DNA from: CAYMPH01 sp964392365
GTDB taxonomy: Bacteria; Spirochaetota; UBA4802; UBA5550
Direction of reading: 5' to 3'
DNA length: 64,000 nucleotides
NCBI GenBank assembly: GCA_964392365.1
Contig: CAYMPH010000005.1
Span: 207,423-271,422, forward strand
Shown here: positions 8,846-16,173 of the stretch, one piece after another
How positions within the stretch are numbered: position 1 is the first letter of the stretch
Layout of the letters: the number at the start of each line of letters is the position of its first letter
Notes under the pieces: generated by a model
What the model saw: the letters and a program-made list of their open reading frames with translations, nothing else
The model's database searches: none
What the model was told of the DNA's origin: nothing
Program-made: the position numbers and the translations under genes

Positions 8846-8882
8846 TGCTGCTTTTAAGCCATTCCTGTTATTTAATAAATTT

Positions 8883-8911
8883 ACATAAAATAACAGATAC
8901 CATAATGTCAA
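8883..8911 (-). promoter_or_regulatory. Predicted leuA promoter
   Basis: Perfect -35 TTGACA (8906-8911 on the minus strand), exactly 17 bases, then TTATGT (8883-8888) as -10. It lies about 38 bases before the leader-peptide start, as expected for an attenuated operon. Confidence 0.7.
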
Positions 8912-8965
8912 TAATATTTTGAAATATTATTATAATATCTTCAGTAATTACATAAAAATATAATA

Positions 8966-9053
8966 GAACACGGATGACACGGATTATTATGATGATCACG
9001 GATAAATAATAAAAAATTGAAAAAATCATATTTTATCCGTGTCATCCGTGTTC
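8966..9053. repeat. 19-bp perfect inverted repeat (ACGGAT-rich)
   Basis: GAACACGGATGACACGGAT at 8966-8984 is the exact reverse complement of 9035-9053, with a 50-base AT-rich middle that itself contains a further ACGGATAAA/TTTATCCGT pair. The ACGGAT unit repeats inside each arm. It lies between the divergent leuA promoter and the 9179 gene and has no T-run or coding frame. It probably belongs to a dispersed intergenic repeat family. Confidence 0.7.
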
Positions 9054-9178
9054 CATGCTTTTAAAAAATTCAAAAAAAATAAATATAAATTCAACAATAA
9101 ATATTTGACTGTTTTACCCATTGCAATATAATTATTTTTAATTTAATTATTTAAATTTAATTAATAAGGATAATCAAA

Positions 9179-10063
9179 ATGTCTGAGAAAAATATTTCAC
9201 TTATAAAATCTTTCATTCTATGTTTTGCAGCTTATGCTGCAGCGGTAATTGCCGCATTTTTTATAGGAAGCATTGCTGAAACAGGCAGGACTTTATTTAC
9301 TGCTGCAATTATGGACATTGCTGCAACAGCGATAATTTTTTATTTCAGCTTCTTTTTCAACAATTCCAGTTTTTATGATCCGTACTGGAGCGCAGCACCT
9401 CCGGCTATTGTTTTATATTTTGCATCATCACAGATTATACATGGAACATTAAGCGCAAGGGCTGTTATAGTGATAGTTCTTGTTTTTGCATGGGCAATCA
9501 GGCTTACATGGAACTGGGCAAGCCAGTGGCAGGGATTCACGCATGAAGACTGGCGTTATGCTGATATCAGGAAAAAAAATCCGACAACATACTGGATCAC
9601 AAGCTTCCTGGGATTTCACCTGATGCCGACAGTTCTTGTTTTTATTGCGTGCATTCCATTACTGCCTGCAGTAAGTTCCGGAAGTTCCTTGGGAATACTT
9701 GATCTCTTAGCAGTTATCATTACAGCCTCTGCAATTGCTGTTGAAGCATTATCAGATCTGCAGCTTAGAAAATTTCAGAAATCCCCGAGAAAACCTGAAG
9801 ACATTATGGAAGATAAATTATGGAAATATTCCCGACATCCGAACTATTTCGGTGAAATTTCATTCTGGTGGGGAATTTTTATTTTTGGACTTGCTGCGGA
9901 TTTCACATGGTGGTGGAGCATTATAGGTGCTGTTCTGATTACCGGGCTTTTTAATTTTATCAGCATCCCGCTGATTGAAGACAGAATGATTTTAAGAAGA
10001 CCTTTGTTTAATGAAAGAATTAAAAAAGTTTCCGCAATAATCCCTATGCCCGTAAAAAAATAA
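9179..10063 (+). CDS. DUF1295 / steroid 5-alpha-reductase-like integral membrane protein
   Basis: 294 residues with six or more hydrophobic segments. The C-terminal third has the family signature: EDKLWKYSRHPNYFGEISFWWG, close to the RHPNYxGE motif of NAD(P)H-binding isoprenylcysteine-methyltransferase and 5-alpha-reductase-like proteins, and the ..WRYADIRKK segment typical of DUF1295. These are membrane reductases or methyltransferases acting on lipid or steroid-like substrates; the bacterial substrate is unknown. AAGGAT precedes the ATG. It is followed after 14 bases by a lipoprotein gene, so the two are probably co-transcribed. Confidence 0.8.
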   Translation: MSEKNISLIKSFILCFAAYAAAVIAAFFIGSIAETGRTLFTAAIMDIAATAIIFYFSFFFNNSSFYDPYWSAAPPAIVLYFASSQIIHGTLSARAVIVIVLVFAWAIRLTWNWASQWQGFTHEDWRYADIRKKNPTTYWITSFLGFHLMPTVLVFIACIPLLPAVSSGSSLGILDLLAVIITASAIAVEALSDLQLRKFQKSPRKPEDIMEDKLWKYSRHPNYFGEISFWWGIFIFGLAADFTWWWSIIGAVLITGLFNFISIPLIEDRMILRRPLFNERIKKVSAIIPMPVKK

Positions 10064-10077
10064 AAAGGGGGATATTC

Positions 10078-10935
10078 ATGAAAAAGATTATTTCAATAAT
10101 TTCAATTTTATTAATATCGGTTATGTTATCTTCATGTGGAAGAACAACAATAAAGATGGCATACAACAACATAGACACAGTTATGCATTTTATGATTAAC
10201 CGCTATTTAAAACTGGAAGCAGGTCAAAGTGAAGTATTAAAAAGCGTTATTGCAAAACACCTTTACTGGATAAGAAAAGAAGGATTTAAAAATTACATAA
10301 AGATTCTTTCTGATCTCAAACCTAAAATGTCCGGAAAAATTACTATAGCGGATGTTCTCTGGGCGGAAAAAAGTTTTGAAAAACATCAGGTGATTCTCTT
10401 TAAGAAAATTTATCCGGATATTATGGAGATGATATACTCTCTGGATAAAAAACAGATAGCAAATATTAAGATAAAAATAGAAGAAAGAAGGAAAAAACAG
10501 GAAGAGGAATCATTAAAACCAAAGCAGGAGCAGCTTGAAAAATCCTTTGAGGGATTGATGAAAATGATGAATTATGTATATGGCGATTTTTCAGACGAAC
10601 AGAAAGATAAAATTAAAAAACTTGCGATGCAGCTGCCTGAAATTTCAGCAGAGAGCTCAAAATACAATAAAGAAAGAATAGATAATTTTTTATATGTTCT
10701 GGAAAACCGTAAAAGCAACAAAGAAATTGAAGATCTCGTAAATAAATATTTCTTTTCATCAATAAATGACATGCCGGAATATTACAGGAAAAAAGGCGAA
10801 CTGTTAAAAACATCAACTGAAAAATTCATGATTACCCTGCACAATGATATTACAACCCAGGAACAGAAAAATAATGCTTCAGAGAAAATCGGCGAGGTTA
10901 TAGAAGCTTTCAAGGAGCTTCAGGCTCAGCCATAA
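10078..10935 (+). CDS. Predicted lipoprotein, DUF6279-like
   Basis: 285 residues. Signal peptide with lipobox LSSC (Cys about 20). The mature start, KMAYNNIDTVMHFMINRYLKLEAGQSEVLKS, resembles DUF6279 lipoproteins (a LxYNxxD..W.. dRy..l...Q pattern). The rest is helical and very charged (KIKIEERRKKQEEESLKPKQEQ). Probably anchored to a membrane and facing the periplasm. Function unknown. GGGGG lies before the ATG and the gene follows the DUF1295 gene closely. It converges on the next gene with one base between the stop codons. Confidence 0.7.
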   Translation: MKKIISIISILLISVMLSSCGRTTIKMAYNNIDTVMHFMINRYLKLEAGQSEVLKSVIAKHLYWIRKEGFKNYIKILSDLKPKMSGKITIADVLWAEKSFEKHQVILFKKIYPDIMEMIYSLDKKQIANIKIKIEERRKKQEEESLKPKQEQLEKSFEGLMKMMNYVYGDFSDEQKDKIKKLAMQLPEISAESSKYNKERIDNFLYVLENRKSNKEIEDLVNKYFFSSINDMPEYYRKKGELLKTSTEKFMITLHNDITTQEQKNNASEKIGEVIEAFKELQAQP

Positions 10936-10936
10936 T

Positions 10937-11857
10937 CTACTTCCTTGCGTAACACTGCGGACAATCATGTCCGCAGTGATGCGACCAGGTTCCGTATTCA
11001 ATATATCTTCCGATATCAACAGAACAGGTGCAGCCGCATCCGAATTTTTTTCTCTGACCTGAATCAGTTTTAACGCTTGCACCTGGTCCGAAAATTTCAT
11101 TTAATCTTTTACCGTTTACACAGGATCCCGCTTCAGAAAGTCCCGCATCAGAAATAAATTTTTCACAGCAGGTTTTAATTTTAACACCGTAAACAGCAGC
11201 AGCTTCATGAAATACCTGCATCATATTTCTAATTTCTGCTTTTCCGTCTTCTGTCCTGTCATCCGGATAAAAAAATTCCACACCGGATCGTTCGGCTCTT
11301 TTTTTTACTTTGCCGTAATAATCAATTACACTGAGAGATAAATCTGATAAACCGAGCTCTTTTAGCTTTTTAAATACAGGCTTCAATGAATCTGCAGAAA
11401 AATTATATTTCCATTCACTTTTACCTGAAAGTCTGTATTTCATAATGGGATCTGCAAAAACGGAAATTGTTTCAGGGCCATCCTGTTCGCAAAGTTTCTC
11501 AAGCTGCAATAGCTGTTCATCAACACATGGCGCTTTCGGTTTGCACACAGGATCATCCGGCAGAATTGTGAATCTGTACCAGAATTTATATCCGTATCCT
11601 GCGATTTTTTTTCTTTCAGCAATCCATGAACCGAAATCCTGGCTCCAGAGTCCTATGCTGTGAATATCTTCCGGCTGAAACTCAAGACGCCACATTTTCT
11701 GCATCAGTCCCTGGGGATGGAATGCGCCATCCTTTAGGCCGGTAATTATTTCATCAGTATAAAATCTGGGCATATCAGTTCTTCTGCTTGCAATGAGCAC
11801 AATTTTTTCAGATGAGTGCTTTTCAGCTATTTCACGGGCATTTTTAATAATCATCAT
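10937..11857 (-). CDS. DUF1848 family protein with C-terminal Cys cluster
   Basis: About 306 residues. The N-terminal VLIASRRTDMPRFY matches the DUF1848 opening (SRRTDIPAFY), and a GLWSQDFG segment follows. The C-terminus has CGCTCSVDIGRY..HHCGHDCPQCYA, a Cys-rich motif that could hold an iron-sulfur cluster or metal. The family is thought to be related to photolyase or radical-type TIM barrels, but I know of no established reaction. Two adjacent ATG codons (11857, 11854) are possible starts. The last codons contain a perfect 11-bp-arm palindrome (see separate entry). Confidence 0.75.
   Translation of the reverse strand: MMIIKNAREIAEKHSSEKIVLIASRRTDMPRFYTDEIITGLKDGAFHPQGLMQKMWRLEFQPEDIHSIGLWSQDFGSWIAERKKIAGYGYKFWYRFTILPDDPVCKPKAPCVDEQLLQLEKLCEQDGPETISVFADPIMKYRLSGKSEWKYNFSADSLKPVFKKLKELGLSDLSLSVIDYYGKVKKRAERSGVEFFYPDDRTEDGKAEIRNMMQVFHEAAAVYGVKIKTCCEKFISDAGLSEAGSCVNGKRLNEIFGPGASVKTDSGQRKKFGCGCTCSVDIGRYIEYGTWSHHCGHDCPQCYARK
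10953..10978. repeat. Perfect 26-bp palindrome at the end of the DUF1848 gene
   Basis: CACTGCGGACA and TGTCCGCAGTG around ATCA. It encodes the CGHDCPQC motif on the minus strand and lies 17 bases past the stop of the plus-strand lipoprotein gene. It could slow or stop plus-strand transcription, but no U-run follows. Confidence 0.6.
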
Positions 11858-11932
11858 ATCTCATTAAAAAAATTTATTGTTATGGGATGGAATTCATAAA
11901 AATATTTAAAAGAGGATTGCCTTATCAATTTT

Positions 11933-14161
11933 TTACAAATCAAAATCAATTATAAATTTTGTTCCTTTATTCCTTTCAATCTTAACATTTCCTTTTATAT
12001 CGCTCGTCAGCATACCAACAAGCTGAAGGCCAAAACCTTTTGAGTTCTCAATTGTAACATTTTCAGGAATTCCTATTCCGTTGTCTTCAATTATAAATTC
12101 AATATGGTTATCGTTTTTTTTTGCCGAGATAAAAATCAGTCCGCTTTCTTTTCCTGTAAAAGCATATTTCATAATATTTGAAAGCAGCTCATTGATAAGG
12201 ATTCCAAGCGGAAAAATAACTTTTATTGTAAGAATAAAATCATCAATTTCCATTTTTAAAATCACTTTATCTTTATTGGGAAAATTTGAAGTGATTTCAT
12301 TTATCAGAGCAGGAAAATACTGATTAGCAGACATTTCTTTAAAATCAGAGCTGCGGTATAATTTATCATACAGAATCATCATGCTTCTAACTCTGTTTTC
12401 AGCTTCATTTATTGCAGAAACAGCTTCCGGATTTTTAAGAGTTTCCGCATGAAGCATGAGAATTCCAACAATTGTATTCATATTATTCTTGATCCGGTGA
12501 TGAACCTCTTTTAGAAGATGTTCTTTTTCAAGAAGCAGAGAATTTACTTTTTCCTCAGCAAATTTACGGTCAATAACAATTTGAATATTTGTCATAAATG
12601 ATTCGACATTAAAAATATCGCTTTCATTATAATCGGCAAGCTTGTTTGCAACAGCTGCTACAGATACAATTTTCCCCTGTGAAAAAACCGGCAGCACCAT
12701 AAGCCTGCTTAGAGGGACATGCCCTGACGGGTATCCTTTTTTTGCAGAATGATCAGCTGTATATTTATTTAATATAAACGGTTTGCGCATTCGAACTGCT
12801 TCCGCCCATATTCCGGATTCGCTGATTTTATACTCCATCGGTTTATCCACCATGGAACAATCCTTCATAGCATCGCCAGACCATGAATAAATAGTCATTA
12901 CTGATTCATCTTCATTTATAAATCCGTAAAAACCATATCTGCTTGAAGTCATTTTCACTATTTCTATAAGGATATAATCGCAAATAGTTTTAATATCCGC
13001 TTCAGAAATTGAGGCTATATTCCAGAGAGACTTAAGCATATCACTGGATCTTTTTAATTCTATCTCAACCTTTTTAAGATCAGTTACATCTCTTGCTGCA
13101 GCGAATAATCCTTCCACTGAACCGTCTTCATTTTTATATAGTGAGGCATTATACAGAACGTCTGTTATCTGGCCGTTGATATTCCGGATTGAAAGAGGAT
13201 AGTCCCTGACAAATCCTTTAACAAACGCCTCCCTGCAGCCTTCCCTTGCTTTTGCAGGATCAGTGAAACAATCTGAAAAATCGCTGCCGATTAATTTTTC
13301 ACGTGAAATTCCAGTGGCCTTTTCAGACGCGGCATTTACATCAGTTATTTTCCCCGAAGAGCTGATCGTTACAAGAGGATCCAGGCTTGCTTCAATCAGG
13401 TTGCGTGAATATCGTGAAAGTTTTTTCATAGCTTCTTCAACAAATTTACGCTCTGTGATATCAACATGTGTTCCTATAATTCTCTGAGCCTGATTATTCC
13501 TGCCGCGCAGTATTTCACCGCGGGAAAGAACATGGATCCAATTCCCATCCTTGTGTTTCATCCTCAACTCAAGCTTAAGGGTTTTTCTTCTTCCCTTAAT
13601 GAAATTCTGAGTCTCAGTTATCAGTTTCTTATGGTCTTCCGGATGAACAAACTTTTCCCATTCAGAAAGATTATTGGTGCTGTCATCTTCATCATATCCA
13701 AGCATTGATTTCCATCCATAAGAATAGAGAATCTTGTTGCTGTCTAAATCCCAATCCCACAATCCGTCTTTTGCTCCTCGAAGTGCAGTGATATAACGTT
13801 CCTCGCTTTTTTTAAGAATTTCATGGTCATCCCTGAAATCGCTGAACATGCGTGTCATTAATATAACACCTAGAAAAAACAGAAGGGATATAACAAGAGT
13901 CAGTACTTCAGCAGTAGCAAGTTCACGGCCGGAACTAATAAACTGATCAAGCGTTGATGCGCGGCGTATAACAATCAGAAGAGACGACAGGGAAATCAGA
14001 AGCCATGGAAGCTTGCGCGGAGCCCGGCGCACCTCTACAAGGGCTATGACTGATGCCAGAGCCTGGAGAACTATTCCTAATATGTAAATTGTGGTGTTCA
14101 TTTCATATGAATTATTGATTAAATAAGATAATGAACTTCTAAACAATTCATATCTTATCAT
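11933..14161 (-). CDS. Membrane sensor histidine kinase, PAS-PAS-GAF-HisKA_2-HATPase
   Basis: 742 residues. Order: three N-terminal membrane helices (about 22-120), PAS/PAC domain 1 (about 125-240, GAKDGLWDWDLDSNKILY..WIHVLSRGE), PAS 2 (about 245-365, ASLDPLVTISSSGKITDVN), GAF (about 390-540, SRYGFYGFINEDESVMTIYSWS), phospho-acceptor box EVHHRIKNNMNTIVGIL (His about 553), and a HATPase domain with ELLSNIMKYAF, DNGIGIPE and GFGLQLV. HisKA_2 kinases are typical of general stress or light-type sensing. No response regulator is adjacent, so its partner is unknown. The true start may be the second Met (14101, MNTTIYILG); neither start has a clear ribosome-binding site. Confidence 0.88.
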   Translation of the reverse strand: MIRYELFRSSLSYLINNSYEMNTTIYILGIVLQALASVIALVEVRRAPRKLPWLLISLSSLLIVIRRASTLDQFISSGRELATAEVLTLVISLLFFLGVILMTRMFSDFRDDHEILKKSEERYITALRGAKDGLWDWDLDSNKILYSYGWKSMLGYDEDDSTNNLSEWEKFVHPEDHKKLITETQNFIKGRRKTLKLELRMKHKDGNWIHVLSRGEILRGRNNQAQRIIGTHVDITERKFVEEAMKKLSRYSRNLIEASLDPLVTISSSGKITDVNAASEKATGISREKLIGSDFSDCFTDPAKAREGCREAFVKGFVRDYPLSIRNINGQITDVLYNASLYKNEDGSVEGLFAAARDVTDLKKVEIELKRSSDMLKSLWNIASISEADIKTICDYILIEIVKMTSSRYGFYGFINEDESVMTIYSWSGDAMKDCSMVDKPMEYKISESGIWAEAVRMRKPFILNKYTADHSAKKGYPSGHVPLSRLMVLPVFSQGKIVSVAAVANKLADYNESDIFNVESFMTNIQIVIDRKFAEEKVNSLLLEKEHLLKEVHHRIKNNMNTIVGILMLHAETLKNPEAVSAINEAENRVRSMMILYDKLYRSSDFKEMSANQYFPALINEITSNFPNKDKVILKMEIDDFILTIKVIFPLGILINELLSNIMKYAFTGKESGLIFISAKKNDNHIEFIIEDNGIGIPENVTIENSKGFGLQLVGMLTSDIKGNVKIERNKGTKFIIDFDL

Positions 14162-14320
14162 TATATTAATAGCAAGTTATTTATTAATGCGGATTATTTC
14201 CGGAATCATAGAATAATTCTGTTTTGAGTTTGCATGTGGCTATTATGTCTTATCATTGAATAGTAATAATTCTGATGATTCTTTGAATATGCATCAATAT
14301 ATGCTAATAAAATATTTCAC

Positions 14321-14345
14321 AAATTTATTTTTTATAAATTTGTAA
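14321..14345. promoter_or_regulatory. Palindrome upstream of liv promoter (operator candidate)
   Basis: ACAAATTTAT, 5 Ts, then ATAAATTTGT: perfect 10-bp arms. It lies 20 bases upstream of the predicted -35 of the livG operon, a position fit for an activator or repressor. The regulator is not known. Confidence 0.45.
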
Positions 14346-14364
14346 CGGATACTTTAAAAACTTC

Positions 14365-14393
14365 TTGACAAAACATTTATTATTGCATTATAG
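14365..14393 (+). promoter_or_regulatory. Predicted promoter of the liv/acyl-CoA synthetase operon
   Basis: Perfect -35 TTGACA (14365-14370), 17 bases, then TTATAG (14388-14393). It leaves a leader of about 155 bases before livG. Confidence 0.55.
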
Positions 14394-14552
14394 CCATTAT
14401 ACAAGGTCGAATAATACGCTATTAACAGATATATTTCATTCAAAAATTCATTTATTTTCTTATATTTTACATTCCAAGTCTTTTTGTTCATATAAAAGCA
14501 GTCTGTTCAGAAAATAGGCATTTTTAAAAAAAATAAATTTATCGAGTTATCC

Positions 14553-15335
14553 ATGGAAACACTATTAAAGATCGAAAATCTTGTAGTCCGTTTCGGCGGA
14601 ATAATCGCAGTCAACTCCGTTTCCTTTGAGATTCCCAAGGGCAGCATCTTTGCAATCATAGGACCCAACGGCGCAGGAAAAACCACAATTTTTAATGCAA
14701 TCAGCGGAATATACAGCCCGGATAGCGGCTCAATTTATTTTAAAAATGAATGCATCAGCAAGTTAAAGCCTCACGTGATCGCGAAACGCGGAATTGCCAG
14801 AACTTTTCAGAACATTGAACTCTTCGCGCGGATGACTGCCATGGAAAACATCATGCTCGGGCGCCACATTCATATGGAGACAGGACTTTTACGCGGTGCG
14901 TTTATGTACGGAAGAAGTTCAAGTGCAGCCAGAGAAGAAGTGGAGCATCGGCAAAAAGCTGAAAAAATTATTGATCTTCTTGAGCTCCAGTCAGTACGCA
15001 ATCACTTCGTTGGTGACCTCCCTTATGGTAAACAGAAACTTGTAGAGCTTGCACGTGCACTGGCGCTCGAACCCGGGTTACTTCTTCTTGACGAACCTTC
15101 AGCTGGTATGAACAGCGAGGAAAAGCAGGATCTTTTTTTCTGGATAAAGGATATCCAGCAGGAACTCGATACAACAATTCTTATGATAGAACACGACATG
15201 AAGATGGTTATGGATATATCGGACACTGTTCTTGCCATTAATTTCGGAGTACCTATTGCCATGGGCGATCCGCTGAAAGTGGCTGAACATCCCGAAGTCC
15301 TGAAGGCTTATCTGGGAGAGGAAAACTGTGCTTAA
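14553..15335 (+). CDS. livG: Branched-chain amino acid ABC transporter ATP-binding protein LivG
   Basis: 260 residues. Cytoplasmic ATPase of a high-affinity import system. Walker A GPNGAGKTT (about residue 37), LivG-type RGIARTFQNIELF Q-loop, the degenerate signature LPYGKQKLVELARAL, Walker B LLLLDEPSAGMN and switch IEHDMKMVMDISD are all present. It starts an operon with livF (overlap 8 bases), an acyl-CoA synthetase, the binding protein and two permeases, so all transporter parts are here. The ribosome-binding site is weak. Whether the substrate is a branched-chain amino acid or a carboxylic acid is open because of the embedded synthetase. Confidence 0.93.
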   Translation: METLLKIENLVVRFGGIIAVNSVSFEIPKGSIFAIIGPNGAGKTTIFNAISGIYSPDSGSIYFKNECISKLKPHVIAKRGIARTFQNIELFARMTAMENIMLGRHIHMETGLLRGAFMYGRSSSAAREEVEHRQKAEKIIDLLELQSVRNHFVGDLPYGKQKLVELARALALEPGLLLLDEPSAGMNSEEKQDLFFWIKDIQQELDTTILMIEHDMKMVMDISDTVLAINFGVPIAMGDPLKVAEHPEVLKAYLGEENCA

Positions 15336-16098
15336 AATAAACAATATTGAAACATTTTACGGACTGGTATATGCACTCAAAGGGATATCAATGCAGATCA
15401 AAGAAGGTACCATTACAACCATTCTGGGCAGCAATGGAGCAGGAAAGAGTACCACATTAAAAACAGTGATGGGCTTACTTGATGACCAGCCGGACAAAGG
15501 CACAATTGAATTCCTCGGTGAAAATATAAATTTCATGGACCCTGAAAAAATTGTACGTAAAGGCATTTCATATGTCCCTGAGGGACGTGAAGTATGGAAT
15601 GAGCTCACTGTAAAGGAAAACCTGCTCATGGGCGCATACATAAGGCATGACCGTGCCGGTGTGCGTAATGACATGGAACGCATTTATCATTATTTTCCTG
15701 TTCTCAAAGACAGGGAGAAACAGCTTGCAGGTACACTTTCCGGAGGCGAGCAGCAGATGGTTGCAATAGCGCGGGCTCTGCTCAATTCTCCAAAGCTGCT
15801 TTTTCTTGACGAGCCTTCTCTCGGCTTGTCTCCGCTTCTTGTAAAAACAATCTTTAATATCATAAAAAGTATAAACAAAGACGATGGCGTTACAATTCTG
15901 CTTGTGGAGCAGAACGCGCGAATGGCTTTGTCCATTTCCGATTACGGGTATGTGCTGGAAAACGGACGCTTTGTCATGGCAGGAACTGCTGAAGAGCTTA
16001 TGAAAAACAAAGATGTGCAGGAATTTTATTTAGGCATTAAATCTGATGTGTCTGTTAAAGGCTACCAGCGCTGGAAGCGTAAAAAAGGATGGCGCTGA
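15328..16098 (+). CDS. livF: Branched-chain amino acid ABC transporter ATP-binding protein LivF
   Basis: 256 residues; second ATPase of the importer. Walker A GSNGAGKST, the LivF-type YVPEGREVWNELTVKENL, signature LSGGEQQMVAIARAL, Walker B LLFLDEPSLGLSP and switch LLVEQNARMAL. The start is GTG at 15328, overlapping the end of livG by 8 bases, with GGAGAGG just upstream inside livG, so translation is coupled. The C-terminal extension (KGYQRWKRKKGWR) is basic and a little longer than usual. Confidence 0.93.
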   Translation: MLKINNIETFYGLVYALKGISMQIKEGTITTILGSNGAGKSTTLKTVMGLLDDQPDKGTIEFLGENINFMDPEKIVRKGISYVPEGREVWNELTVKENLLMGAYIRHDRAGVRNDMERIYHYFPVLKDREKQLAGTLSGGEQQMVAIARALLNSPKLLFLDEPSLGLSPLLVKTIFNIIKSINKDDGVTILLVEQNARMALSISDYGYVLENGRFVMAGTAEELMKNKDVQEFYLGIKSDVSVKGYQRWKRKKGWR

Positions 16099-16173
16099 TA
16101 GTAATACAGAATCAGGCAAATATCTTCCGGATCTTTTTACTTCTTTAATACATATAATCAGGGGGGACTTTTC

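Larger units (their letters stand above)
8714..8880 (-). promoter_or_regulatory. leu transcription attenuator (leader RNA)
   Basis: Three competing pairings are visible in minus-strand RNA. Segment 1 CATCATGAA (8826-8834) pairs with segment 2 TTCGTGATG (8769-8777), 9 pairs. Segment 2 extended (TTCGTGATGCCTT, 8765-8777) pairs with segment 3 (AAGGCCGTCACGAA), 13 pairs with one bulged C. Segment 3 pairs with segment 4 in the terminator. Segment 1 abuts the run of Leu codons, so a ribosome stalled there for lack of charged Leu-tRNA would mask it, free segment 2 and prevent termination. This is the textbook amino-acid attenuation layout, read directly from the sequence. Confidence 0.85.
14162..14552. 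other. Intergenic region with liv promoter and palindrome
   Basis: 391 bases between the divergent kinase and livG genes. Apart from the palindrome at 14321-14345 and the promoter at 14365-14393 it is AT-rich without a credible ORF. The leader between promoter and livG (about 155 bases) was checked for an attenuator like that of leuA and none was seen. Confidence 0.6.
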
